The position numbers were made by a program, and so were the translations under genes. From assembly GCA_011090425.1 (NCBI GenBank), contig PHGD01000034.1:1-46048 (forward strand): DNA of 46,048 nt. The letters run 5' to 3'. Below are positions 9,901 through 17,560 of this stretch, piece by piece (position 1 is the first letter of the stretch; each line of letters starts with the position of its first letter). The stretch is from Nitrospira sp. LK70. Its GTDB lineage: Bacteria > Nitrospirota > Nitrospiria > Nitrospirales > Nitrospiraceae. Below the pieces are notes generated by a model. That model saw nothing but the letters and a program-made list of their open reading frames with translations, did no database searches and was not told the origin of the DNA.

Positions 9901-12900
9901 CTGAACCAGCTCCCACTTTGATCACGATCTGACCGAACTGCGGAGAGAGCGAGACCGAATCGGACGTGATACCGCTACCGAACAGGACCGTATCGGTATC
10001 AGCGCCAGAACCGGAATCAAACAAGGAATCAAGCCCATCTCCTATATTGAAGCGGTAGGTATCATTTCCTTCGCCACCGTTCAGCTGATCGTCTCCGGCT
10101 CCGCCAACTAGTACATCATCGCCTGCCTCTCCTTCGAGCGAATCATTCCCGGCATCTCCGTTTAGTACGTCGTTGCCATCGCCTCCCCGCAGGACGTCGT
10201 CTCCTGTCCCGCCGGAGAACTGATCGAGCCCACTGTTGCCGAGAAGCACATCGCGTCCATCGCCCCCGTCGATCACATTGTCGATCGTCCCTCCCAGCAG
10301 CACATCGTCGCCGGCAAGTCCTCGAATCGTGCGGTAGATCTCTTGGCCATCCAGACTGTCGAATCCGGCCGTGCCGACTAGTTCCAATCCATCCGCAAGT
10401 AGCTGGGAAGACGTCAACATGGTCCCGTCCGCAAACACGAACTGGTCAACTCCAAGGGATGCCGACTGGTTGGCGGGGTCGAACCATTGAATCTCCACCG
10501 CATCACCCGTGCCTCCCAGGCGTAGGACCAGGTAATTAATGACAGTGCCGGGATCTCCCTCCTCCTCTCCGCCTCCACCAGGAATCGTGACTTGTTTGAA
10601 GCTGAGACTGAGATTGGCTTGTGAAATCCCTGATCCAAAGACCAGCCGGTTACCCTCTCCTGGTATGTCCTGGATGCTGTCGAACCCGCCGCCCTTAGCA
10701 AAGATATAAGTATCCTGCCCTGCCTCACCAAACAGCGTGTCGTTGCCGGCAGCGCCCATCAATACGTCGTTTCCAGCCCCTGCGTTGACCACATCATTAC
10801 CGGCCCCTCCAAAAATCCGTTCTCCCTGAGCGGTACCGGCGAGTTGGTCGTCTCCCAACCAACCCGAGATGGCCAAACCTGTTGCGGCAAGTTGTGCGTA
10901 CGTGAGGATAGTGCCATCGGAGAATTCGAATGACTCGATAGGATGCGGCCCATTCAGGTTACCGACTCCAAAGTTCTGGATCTGAACCGCCTCTTCTCCT
11001 ATCCCTGTGCGCAATACGAGAGAGTCGTCAGGTCCCATCGCTGCGATCATTGCGGTCGAACTGATTCCTGCACCGAACACCAGCCGGTTCCCCTCTCCCG
11101 CGGCTTCTTCGATAACATCAAACCCGTCGCCTAAATCATAGCGATAGATATCTTGTCCACCACCGCCGACAAGCGTATCGTTTCCGGCACCACCGACGAG
11201 AATATCGTTGCCTCCGCTTCCCCCAATCTGTCCATCCACGTCGCCGACAAGAATATCGTCGCCCGCTCCTCCATCAAGCTCGTCATTACCGTCGTCGCCC
11301 CTCAACCCATCATTGCCATCGCCACCGAATATCTGATCGTTGTCCTCTTCACCGAAGATTCTATCGTCGCCGGCATCACCAGCGAGGACATCATTACCCA
11401 ATCCGCCTTGGAGTTCGTCGTTCCCTTCTCCGCCGAAGATTGTGTCCGCATCTGCCCCGCCACCAAAGAGGTCATCGCCCGCACCTCCGTCCAGTTCATC
11501 CAATCCATCGCCGCCGAGCAGGAGATCGTTTCCGTCATCGCCAAATACGACATCGTTGCCGCTTTCCCCATCGAACTGATCGCCCCCCTCTCCCGCAATA
11601 ATCTCATCATCTCCTGTTCCGCCGAACCCTACATCATTCCCCTCCCCACCGATCAAACTATCGTTCCCTACCCCACCATACAGGACATCTACGCCGGCAT
11701 CGCCGAGCAAAGTATCATCACCTCCACGGCCAAGCAGGACATCATCCCCGTCGCCCCCTTCCAACCAGTCGGCCCCTTCCTGGGACGAATCCACCCCATC
11801 ATCGTCACCGGACAACTGATCATTGCCCGATCCACCGAGCAACACATCATCCCCGGCATTCCCATCCAATTGATCATTCCCAGCACCGCCGGTCAGAAAG
11901 TCATTGCCGGGCGTTGTAGGATAGATCAAATTCAGACCTTGCTCCGTGTCCCCGACAAGAATATCGTTCCCCTCACCACCATCGAGCACGTCGTCTCCAC
12001 CATCGCCACTGAGCGCATCGTTGCCCTCGCCCCCTTCCAAGACATCGTTACCGGGGTAAAGCACTCCGGTAAGATATTGGATCACATATTCATTAAAGTT
12101 TTGCTCGATGATACGGCCGGCCGTGTAAACGTCACCCCAGAGCACATCATCACCAACGCCTCCAATCAACCGATCATCATTCCCGCCCCCGCCGAGCCGA
12201 TCGTTCCCAGCCCCGCCATCCAGATAGTCCTTACCATCCTGCGTACTCCGAGGATCAGGGACTTCATGCCACGGCTGGTCAACACGGTCATCAATGTTGT
12301 CTCCGAATAACGTGTCATTGCCCGCCCCTCCATCTAGCAGATCATGGCCCCGTCCACCGAAGAAGGAATCATTCCCTCCGTTACCGTAGAACTTGTCATC
12401 GCCGTACACAGTTCCTGGAGCATTCGCGTCCGGCCCTGCTCCCCCGATGAGGGTTTGATGATAAAAGCCTCCAGCGGTTCCCATCGCCACCCCAACCGTC
12501 GGATCGGTGATCGACGACCAATCCTCGCTATACGTCCCATACCGGTCATCGGTGGTACCGACGAAGGCCTTCACGCCCACTACGCTCTCAATCTGCGTTG
12601 TATGTGTGGCCTCACCATTCGCATCCACCAGTGTGGCGGAGAGTGTGACGGTGGCGTCGGCTGACACCCCGTCGCTCGCGACCAGAGTAAACAGCACTTG
12701 ATCGGTACCCTCCGGCACAGTCACTTGGAATGTCCCATCGGCACCAATGACCTGTGCACCGTCATCAGTCGCGACACTGAGTTGGTCGGCCTGCGGGCCT
12801 TGCAATCGCAGAGAGACGCGCTGTCCGCCCGCCCCAGCCGCAAAGGGCAACGACAGACGGAACACTTCTCCAAGTTTTTCTTCCACCGTGGCATTTGCAA

Positions 12901-14401
12901 GCCCACCCGGCACAAAGCCCGGCGTATGAAACGGATTCGGCCCTATGCCCGGCTGGATCACGACAGTTTGCCCAGCCTGTTGAACGATGGCTTGGGCCTC
13001 TTCGAGCGCGGTGCGAAGCGTCGTGGGAAGCGTCCGATCATTGAGCGCCTGGGCATACGCGTTGGTGAAGGGATTCAGATCCGAAAAGTTCAACGTGCGG
13101 CCGAGATTGAAAAGAGTGTTCGGCACGTCGTGGAGCCGATCCAGTACTGCATTGCCAATGCCATGCGCCACATCCGTCAGCCAGGGAACCAGTCTGTCCT
13201 CAATGAATGTTCCCACTACTCCAACAGTATCCTGGATGCGCTCTCCTACGCTGATCAATGCCGAGCTCACTAACTTCTGGAGTTGCACCACATCCCGCCC
13301 CGCCACATCAGCGGCCTCAGTGATCATAGTCAAGGCTCGATTAATGCCATCTCCCGGCAAGGCCAAGGTGTTCGCAAACACGTCGCGGTCAAACTGCAAT
13401 CCCGCGAGTTGTGCCGCGGCTTCGGCCTGCTCCGCAAATTGTCCGACGCCTAATGCGATGCCCAGCGATGAGGCATACAGGGTCAACCGGAACAGGGCTT
13501 CTGCATTACCCTCTACCGTGCCATCGGTGTTGCCGAGCTGCGAATAGTGATTGGCGAATGATTGCGCGAAGGCTAGATCGAGCTGTAACGGCACATACGC
13601 CACAACTGGAGTAGTCCAATACGCCGGTTGCCGAATGGTATGCGTGAACAGTCCATTGTCTCCAATGCTCGCAAAATCCACCTGATGACCGATCAGCTGT
13701 GTTCCGATCCCACCGACATGCGGGCCACCAAGTAAATGGATGGGGTCACCTTGCACGAGCGGCGGATGACCGATCACGACGTGATGCTCCCCGACCACCA
13801 CAGAGGTGCGATCCGTAGCTGAAGTCGAACCCCCTAAGACATGCGTGATCCCCGGCGCATTGAAGGTGGTGAAATGGAGTTGCGCGGGATTCATTTGAAA
13901 TTCTGTATTCGGAACTCCCGTTATCGGATCGGGGAGCGTTCGGGCTATCTCGAGAACGGAGGCAATGTTGTTATTCGCGTTCTCGTCCCGCATATTCGTG
14001 TCATTGATGGCCCACTGCACCAGGGCACCGCCCAGACTGTGGCCCACCAGTTCCACCTGATTACCTGCGACTAATTGCTGGGCGAGCCACTGATTGATGC
14101 CATTCGGAACAACGCGCAACTCATCGAATTGGGTCTGCCCAATGTCCGTCACATCGGCGAACAGATCTTTGACATTGGTAGCTGTCACTTCTGTGCCTCT
14201 GAACACCAGCATGCGGCGGGCATCGTTTGGATCAACAGGCCTCAACGCATAGGCGTACCCACCAGCACCGCCACTGAGTTGTCCACTCCCACCTTGTCCA
14301 AATGTTATGTCGAGCACCCATCCATCTGGCAAGGAAGATGCTCCACCATATACTTTCTCTGCGGCGAGGCGGGCTTCGGTTAGGCTCACGAATGCGCTCA
14401 T
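3941..14401 (-). CDS. Giant RTX-repeat protein with N-terminal class 3 lipase domain
   Basis: 3486 residues, expected to be exported by a type I secretion system and to fold in calcium outside the cell. The N-terminus carries a class 3 lipase fold: FRGTE near residue 68 (oxyanion region) and nucleophile elbow GHSLGG at 120-125 with Ser122. An Ig/cadherin-like stretch lies around 520-640. From about residue 660 to the end come blocks of GGxGxDxLx nonapeptides mixed with two spacer modules: I count ten ENLTLTG-type modules and nine FxFADGTxLxxxQL modules. There is no Sec signal, as expected for type I substrates; the last 30 residues would hold the uncleaved signal. The start at 14401 overlaps the upstream stop as ATGA; an in-frame ATG at 14461 lies inside the upstream gene and is rejected. 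No ABC exporter, adaptor or modifying acyltransferase is in the window. The lipid substrate is unknown. Confidence 0.9.
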   Translation of the reverse strand: MSAFVSLTEARLAAEKVYGGASSLPDGWVLDITFGQGGSGQLSGGAGGYAYALRPVDPNDARRMLVFRGTEVTATNVKDLFADVTDIGQTQFDELRVVPNGINQWLAQQLVAGNQVELVGHSLGGALVQWAINDTNMRDENANNNIASVLEIARTLPDPITGVPNTEFQMNPAQLHFTTFNAPGITHVLGGSTSATDRTSVVVGEHHVVIGHPPLVQGDPIHLLGGPHVGGIGTQLIGHQVDFASIGDNGLFTHTIRQPAYWTTPVVAYVPLQLDLAFAQSFANHYSQLGNTDGTVEGNAEALFRLTLYASSLGIALGVGQFAEQAEAAAQLAGLQFDRDVFANTLALPGDGINRALTMITEAADVAGRDVVQLQKLVSSALISVGERIQDTVGVVGTFIEDRLVPWLTDVAHGIGNAVLDRLHDVPNTLFNLGRTLNFSDLNPFTNAYAQALNDRTLPTTLRTALEEAQAIVQQAGQTVVIQPGIGPNPFHTPGFVPGGLANATVEEKLGEVFRLSLPFAAGAGGQRVSLRLQGPQADQLSVATDDGAQVIGADGTFQVTVPEGTDQVLFTLVASDGVSADATVTLSATLVDANGEATHTTQIESVVGVKAFVGTTDDRYGTYSEDWSSITDPTVGVAMGTAGGFYHQTLIGGAGPDANAPGTVYGDDKFYGNGGNDSFFGGRGHDLLDGGAGNDTLFGDNIDDRVDQPWHEVPDPRSTQDGKDYLDGGAGNDRLGGGGNDDRLIGGVGDDVLWGDVYTAGRIIEQNFNEYVIQYLTGVLYPGNDVLEGGEGNDALSGDGGDDVLDGGEGNDILVGDTEQGLNLIYPTTPGNDFLTGGAGNDQLDGNAGDDVLLGGSGNDQLSGDDDGVDSSQEGADWLEGGDGDDVLLGRGGDDTLLGDAGVDVLYGGVGNDSLIGGEGNDVGFGGTGDDEIIAGEGGDQFDGESGNDVVFGDDGNDLLLGGDGLDELDGGAGDDLFGGGADADTIFGGEGNDELQGGLGNDVLAGDAGDDRIFGEEDNDQIFGGDGNDGLRGDDGNDELDGGAGDDILVGDVDGQIGGSGGNDILVGGAGNDTLVGGGGQDIYRYDLGDGFDVIEEAAGEGNRLVFGAGISSTAMIAAMGPDDSLVLRTGIGEEAVQIQNFGVGNLNGPHPIESFEFSDGTILTYAQLAATGLAISGWLGDDQLAGTAQGERIFGGAGNDVVNAGAGNDVLMGAAGNDTLFGEAGQDTYIFAKGGGFDSIQDIPGEGNRLVFGSGISQANLSLSFKQVTIPGGGGEEEGDPGTVINYLVLRLGGTGDAVEIQWFDPANQSASLGVDQFVFADGTMLTSSQLLADGLELVGTAGFDSLDGQEIYRTIRGLAGDDVLLGGTIDNVIDGGDGRDVLLGNSGLDQFSGGTGDDVLRGGDGNDVLNGDAGNDSLEGEAGDDVLVGGAGDDQLNGGEGNDTYRFNIGDGLDSLFDSGSGADTDTVLFGSGITSDSVSLSPQFGQIVIKVGAGSDGIQSGSPFDVFDSQTIERFQFADGTVLSFADLVAQGFNIDGTEFDDFLSGTDLADRFRGGLGNDRLEGAEGHDSYFFNVGDGIDTIMDMASADAGNEIVFGAGITYADLRLDLTLDQSDPDQSDLLIRMGTNGDAIQLDSFDRNHVFGPRTVESFRFADASTLRYEQLLAGGFDLTGTDGDDQITGTNVMDRIVTGDGADVLRSGLGDDRLDGGLGADRLFGGRGNDTYLFGPGAGQDTIVEFQGSSDVIRMAPGVAPSDVVVARNDNDLVLSLNGGADRLIVSLYFLAPPLQTELVQFSDGTVWDQALIENLTRPVISGTAGPDFLVGTNGHDRLVGLAGDDQLTGLAGSDLLDGGAGVDQLAGNSGDDTYIVDDQGDVVTESANEGIDTVRSSVTRTLETDVENLTLTGSAAIHGTGNALDNVLTGNSGANVLTGGSGNDSYVIGADDTVVESAGEGIDGVQTGASSTLGTNVENLTLTGSASLIGVGNELANVLKADGSISVLAGGDGNDTYVIGPNGDDDILIETVTGGIDTVIAGHDYRLPVNIENLTLLDPRVPDFASFSLIPYGSFEQSVEQSVTGYGNNLANTLIGGRTNNVLDGGLGADRLIGGDGNDTYVVDHVGDMAIEEASEGVDTVQSIVSYSLSADVENLTLIGITPVNGTGNELNNELRGNEASNVLDGGAGDDALLGFGGADTYLFGLGSGRDTVFDSELAGEIDTIQFDSTVAAEDVEVYRNGFNLELVISGTEDELTLLSFFDSGGYDQKQVRFADGTLWNSAELSARALIGNVVTGSSESETILGSDGHDLLIGSSGNDVLMGGRGKDSLYGDLTFQPQSGQQVVGDDRLIGGVGDDSLFDFRGNNLFDGGAGDDTLILGTGVDRVLFGRGSGDDHVTLDNNRNDIDLIEMAAEIIPADVVMTWRAPSVADILIPDSGDRLTVQLSTDWFGVGPETTQAIVRFADGTEWNLAWSSSNVGISTATSSDDVLETSFPASLAGLDGDDTYLLGSSGIPGNYEVIEAPGGGIDTVQSAQDYTLPDNVENLVLADFAADHGAGNELDNLIVGNTRDNILDGGAGDDVLVGGIFRELEGPPYIEGTGSDILIGGEGDDILMEDAGNLSFVGGIPFLGGGLDRRDAVPRETDDLLIGGLGNDTYIVHSQEQTAAELENEGTDTVKSTGSYILGEHLENLELVSPPASFDDQDNLISPPPLNGTGNELDNVLIGSEDGNVLSGLAGHDTLVGRLGNDRLQGGAGHDTYLFNLGDGIDTIEDVATVGEGNLIRFGVGISHNDLTVTHDEVAQTLAIQVGTTGTDRLVLNNFDLTGENGSLVVETLAFADGSTASINGFFGPTITEGNDTITTGAEDDVIDALGGDDLVDAGAGNDTIAGGTGDDALMGGPGDDTYVYNPGDGVDTINDTGLPGGTNTLEFGVGIDPADLSLDLGSLLMRIGTSGDAVHLSNFDPNNVLGPRTIETFRFAGGTVLSYDQLVQRGFDLIGTDGNDSITGTNVVDRITALAGDDSLTGGQGHDLLDGGSGTDTMRGGTGNDTYIVDVAGDVVTELADEGIDTVQTSLLIYTVGPNVENLTLTGTGPSTGIGNALSNQLSGNNEANLLDGKAGADAMVGGAGSDLYVVDQVGDVVTEATNEGFDIVASSVTYSLGLNVEHLVLTGSAAINGIGNDLDNRLTGNSGANVLTGLSGNDTYVIGVDDTVIEEADSGTDTVVSGLTHNLAAEVENLTLVGFSAINGTGNERANVLNGLLSLGRNTLTGGDGDDTYIIGSGDIVIEATGEGTDTVQTSTTHTIGANVENLTLTGADAINGTGNGLNNVLMGNSSGNVLTGAGGDDTLRGTAGNDRLNGGSGNDTYLLSRGDGQDLLQDKSGATDKLLYDQGIDPLDLVISRQANDLRLAIHGSTDTATIQNWYTSTANRTETIQAGNGEILLSTQVDQLIQAMAGFTQQTGFTWDQAIDLQPQDVQAVLAASWQ

Positions 14402-15618
14402 GGTTTTATTCCTTTTTGCTCCACGAAGATAAGTTCTCCATTGCGAATCGCACTGACCCACGTTCCACTGGGCGACACCCGAGGCGCGCCAATCTCTCCA
14501 GGAAAATTGACTTGTACCAGTTTATCGACCTGTTCTGATTGAGCACTGTACTTCCAGAGACTTGCCACCAGTCGATGTCCGCGCTCGACCATCACCACGT
14601 CACCTTTGGCATTCACATCCAGCTCATGCAAACTGAACGGATCCTTGGGGCTCTGCTGAACGCTCACCACTTCTTCCCAACGCTGGTTCTCACCATCCAT
14701 GCGAAACCTGCAGATCCGTCCCCCAACCGTCAGCTGCCGCTCACCATGATCTCCAGCTTTGAAACAGACACCGAAGAGATACAATCCACGTGGATCCAGC
14801 TTGTAATCGACGACTTGATAAGGATCCTGCTTCATTGGGATTTCTTGCACAACCTGATTCGCCAAATCCCGGAGGAAAAACCCGAGTTTCACTACTGTGC
14901 CATCCGCCCGCTTCAGCGGCGGCTCCGGATTGGGCACCCATTGGTACGCGCCATCCGTCCCTTCTCGAATCGTTTCGTCCCAGATGTACTTGACAAGAAA
15001 TCCTTTATTAACGAGCCACAATTGTTTGGTGCCTCGATCGGGGCGCAGACAGACAACCCGGTACCCCTCCTGCACATGAGCAAATTGACAGTCTTGTCGT
15101 GCCTGCTCAGAGGATGTGGAGTGCGGGACCTCTCGTTCCCTTAAGGTGCGAGAAAAACTCAGCACGTATTTATTTTGGGTGCTCGCATACTGAGGCACGG
15201 CGAACCCTTCAGTCTTCTCGGCCAGGATGATCGGTCGCTGTCCAATTTTCAGCCTGTAGAGTGTGCTTCGTTTTTTATCTACCGCAAGCACATGAAATAG
15301 GATGGTCTGCTCCTGACACGTCACATCGCGAATCTGTTTCTGAAGCGTCGGCTCGATGGGCGAGAGGTCAATCCGTCGCAGGTCCTTCGGCTTGGCCGGA
15401 TCGAGATAGTAGAGCCCTTCCACCACAAACCCTTGTCCCGGAGTTGGCTGATGCCCCTGGATCACAACAAAGTGCGAATCGTCGTACCAACACCCGCCGC
15501 CTTTAATCCCGGTGTTGATGATGTCGTAGTCGCTCTTCGCTTCGGCGGTGAGTCCGAACCAGAGTAGGCTCCCTGCGAGGGCCAGCAGGAAAACGACGAC
15601 GTGTCGCTGTGGACGCAT
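14398..15618 (-). CDS. Secreted protein of unknown function, beta-propeller-like, coupled to the RTX lipase
   Basis: 406 residues with an N-terminal signal peptide (MRPQRHVVVFLLALAGSLLWFG, cleavage near TAEA-KSD), so periplasmic or secreted. The rest is strand-rich with recurrent short motifs (YYLDP, TLYRLKIG, LWLVNKG, GLYLFGV, RICRFRM, SLWKY, GAPRVSPSGTWVSAIRNGEL) that look like blades of a propeller such as WD40/TolB; I cannot assign a named family. The start at 15618 is chosen because it places the signal peptide first and has AGGA five bases upstream; an ATG at 15657 would add 13 residues. Its TGA overlaps the ATG of the RTX lipase gene, so the two are translated together. A role in lipase folding, inhibition or surface retention is inference. 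Confidence 0.7.
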   Translation of the reverse strand: MRPQRHVVVFLLALAGSLLWFGLTAEAKSDYDIINTGIKGGGCWYDDSHFVVIQGHQPTPGQGFVVEGLYYLDPAKPKDLRRIDLSPIEPTLQKQIRDVTCQEQTILFHVLAVDKKRSTLYRLKIGQRPIILAEKTEGFAVPQYASTQNKYVLSFSRTLREREVPHSTSSEQARQDCQFAHVQEGYRVVCLRPDRGTKQLWLVNKGFLVKYIWDETIREGTDGAYQWVPNPEPPLKRADGTVVKLGFFLRDLANQVVQEIPMKQDPYQVVDYKLDPRGLYLFGVCFKAGDHGERQLTVGGRICRFRMDGENQRWEEVVSVQQSPKDPFSLHELDVNAKGDVVMVERGHRLVASLWKYSAQSEQVDKLVQVNFPGEIGAPRVSPSGTWVSAIRNGELIFVEQKGIKP

Positions 15619-15669
15619 GGCAATCCTTGGTAGATCACACACTCGACTATCAATCATCTCTTTCCTTTC

Positions 15670-15999
15670 TTAAACTTCCCCCTTCGGCTTCCCAGTCTTC
15701 GCTGATCGCAACCCCACCAGCACCTGCTGGATCTGCTGTTGCAAGCGCGCGAGCGATCCTACATCCATCGCGACGCGGGTGACGAGATGCCCGTCCAAGC
15801 CTTTCGGTGACGCTTGGCCATTCTTCGCAGCTTTCGCGATGGCAGCCAGCAATGAAGGTTCGATGAAGCCAAAATCCAGATAGGCAATGCCCTGTGAGAC
15901 GCCGACGCTGGTGTAATTTGCTGCACGTGGGTGAGCAGAGGACTCGGAGGGCTTCAACCGTACATTCAACGCAATGGTGGTGTCTTTAGATTCGTCCAT
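15670..15999 (-). CDS. DUF3467-like small protein
   Basis: 109-residue soluble protein. The layout matches the DUF3467 pattern as I recall it: an ANYTSVGVSQGIAYLDFGFI strand pair with the conserved LDFG, then HLVTRVAMDVGSLARLQQQI and a C-terminal helix. Family function is unknown. AAAGGAG lies 9 bases before the ATG. It is the first gene of the minus-strand unit that runs into the propeller-like protein (52 bases downstream) and the RTX lipase. The family call is by eye and should be treated as moderate. Confidence 0.65.
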   Translation of the reverse strand: MDESKDTTIALNVRLKPSESSAHPRAANYTSVGVSQGIAYLDFGFIEPSLLAAIAKAAKNGQASPKGLDGHLVTRVAMDVGSLARLQQQIQQVLVGLRSAKTGKPKGEV

Positions 16000-16095
16000 A
16001 CGTTCACACTCCTTTGTCGTGGATGAGAGACCGTGAAGACCATGACCACACAGGAATAACCAGATGCATTGTGTTCCTAATAAGAATAGTGCGCG

Positions 16096-16124
16096 AGTCT
16101 AAGAGGCTGTCGGTTCGCTGTCAA
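16096..16124 (-). promoter_or_regulatory. Predicted promoter of the DUF3467/RTX-lipase operon
   Basis: Minus-strand -35 TTGACA (16124-16119, consensus) and -10 TAGACT (16101-16096), spacer 17. Transcription would start near 16089, about 90 bases before the first ATG at 15999. Confidence 0.4.
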
Positions 16125-16162
16125 GAAAGTCCTCATCAAACCGGCTTCAAAACGGGCCGGAG

Positions 16163-16212
16163 GGAATCTGCCCGAAATTGCCGAGAGGTTGTAACTAGCC
16201 GGAAGAGGGGGA
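16163..16212. repeat. Dispersed 50-bp repeat, copy A
   Basis: About 88 percent identical to copy B at 19255-19304; both contain the core GTTGTAACTAGCCG followed by AAGAGGGGGA. Weaker similarity extends some 20 bases to the left in both copies. It lies between the RTX operon promoter and the antitoxin-like gene. Apart from this and the promoter, 16000-16275 holds nothing I can support. Confidence 0.75.
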
Positions 16213-16275
16213 ATGACTTGAGGTTGCTTGTGCGTCACATCAGGCTGGATCGCGAGATGGTCCTTCGACCGTCAC

Positions 16276-16596
16276 TCAGGACAGGCCCTTTGATATAGCT
16301 CTCTGCGAGAACCTCCAGGCGACTTCGCGCTCAAGCTGTCGCGCATCCCACTCCGGGTGCAACAAGGCCAACTGTCCCAGCAAGAGCTTCCGCGCCGATC
16401 GCCACAATCCCAACACGATCTTCAGACGTTCAACCGGCGTCTTGCACCACAACACCTCCGCCCTCGCCTCGTCAATGCCTTCGATTTGTCCCCCTTCCCA
16501 AGTGGCCTCAGTTATTCCAACTTCCTGGTAACAATCCGCCGCACCGTCCCGCCGGTCCCAGCCTCGGTATCGCATCGAAGCCCGCCGATTCACCAT
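16276..16596 (-). CDS. Rv0078B-related antitoxin-like protein, orphan
   Basis: Up to 106 residues. The C-terminal half (TPVERLKIVLGLWRSARKLL, then LLHPEWDARQLEREVAWRF) matches the short helical family annotated as Rv0078B-related antitoxin, in which an LW.A..L helix is followed by HP.W....L.REV. The N-terminal half (YRGWDRRDGAADCYQEVG) is not recognised. The start is uncertain: no clear Shine-Dalgarno sequence precedes the ATG at 16596 or the internal ATG at 16575. No toxin partner is adjacent; the gene sits beside a broken transposase in a degraded region, so it may be a remnant. Known members pair with nucleotidyltransferase-type or other toxins; that role is inferred only. Confidence 0.5.
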   Translation of the reverse strand: MVNRRASMRYRGWDRRDGAADCYQEVGITEATWEGGQIEGIDEARAEVLWCKTPVERLKIVLGLWRSARKLLLGQLALLHPEWDARQLEREVAWRFSQRAISKGLS

Positions 16597-16704
16597 GCCG
16601 ACACTGTGGCGGATGTGCGGAGGGGTTAACAGAACAGAGGCAGGCTCAACGTGGACAAAAGAGGATTTGGACGGGTATGGCCTTCCTACATCGAGTGTTG
16701 TTTG

Positions 16705-17151
16705 TCAGACAAAGGTTTCCAACTCCCCTCTTCTTTCGGCGTTTTTCTGCTTACATTGCCAATTTTCAGCTTGCTTGACCAACCTCGCTCACAACGCGTT
16801 GCGCTCCACGTAGCGGGCGACCGTGAGGAAATGCTCATTCATTTGCACGGGAAATGATTTGAATCGACCCTGGTAGGCTGGGCCAGTGCCGGCTGTCTGA
16901 TGGTGAGCGTGCCAACGTTGTGTATGGGTCACGGTGATCCAGCGGACCACGTTGGAGAGTTCTCCATCGTGTTTCGGCCAGAGGAGCAGATGCCGATGAT
17001 TCGGCATCAGACAATAGGCGACGACGCGGATGCCGGTGTTGGCATGCGCTTCCGCCAAAATCTTTTCGAAGGCGATATAGTCCGTTCGTGTCTCAAACAG
17101 CGACAGCCATCCGACGCGACGATTCAGGACATGGTAGGCAAGTTCTCCGGT
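16705..17151 (-). pseudogene. REP-associated tyrosine transposase (RAYT, IS200-like), broken copy 1
   Basis: The minus strand reads GELAYHVLNRRVGWLSLFET, then VVAYCLMPNHRHLLLWPKHD, DGELSNVVRWITVTHTQRW, YQGRFKSFPVQ and LTVARYVERNAL, the standard order of a Y1-transposase-related REP protein. It is dead on four counts. There is no start (an in-frame TGA at 17152-17154 just before the first conserved residues). The catalytic HUH motif reads HRH. A TGA replaces the expected Arg after RNAL (16789-16791). After it ARLVKQAENWQ continues in the same frame but then jumps to unrelated sequence and stops at 16705. Live family members would process REP palindromes; none are obvious beside this copy. Confidence 0.75.
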
Positions 17152-17154
17152 TCA

Positions 17155-17560
17155 CACACCTACTTGTTCCCGCACCAAGTCCACCACCGCACATCATGTA
17201 CTAAACTGTTCAATCTGTAGGCAAACACGTACATCGTCTATCCTGTAGAAAACATTGCGTTTAGCTTGCAATCGGCCACAAGGCCCTGTGGTTTGGGTAC
17301 ACAGCACCAGTGATCTTCTTCTCGACACTGCTGATATTCTGAGGATTTTCTCTACTCGTCCTCCCGGCGCAGCGGCCCACATCTTGCCTTGCTACCACGG
17401 GAACATGATGAATGATTCTGCTCTTCAGCCTTCTCTCGGGTGGCCAAGTCAGTTTAGCAATTTGTCATAGGTTCCTGCACATGAGATGTGCGCATCTCGT
17501 TGGGAGAGCCTGTTGTGAATAGAATATGGTAGGTAATATTGGCATGAGAGGAATATCTAC
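17155..17560. other. Intergenic stretch with no supported gene
   Basis: About 400 bases between the transposase remnant and the secreted repeat protein. Short frames here are not gene-like. The stretch just before 17561 is AT-richer and contains the Shine-Dalgarno AGAGGA of the next gene; no convincing -35/-10 pair was found. Confidence 0.5.

Noticed and set aside
11153-12310. Plus-strand 385-codon open frame rich in Ile, Ala and Pro
   Set aside because: It is the antisense shadow of the RTX repeats; the GGxGxD codons read backwards give this biased, repetitive composition. Many similar frames occur over 4-13 kb.
3941-12400. Dense short repeats resembling a CRISPR or satellite array
   Set aside because: The periodicity is the 27-base codon repeat of RTX nonapeptides within one continuous reading frame.
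14402-14461. Upstream ATG adding 20 residues to the RTX protein
   Set aside because: It would lie inside the upstream gene; the ATGA overlap at 14398-14401 marks the true start.
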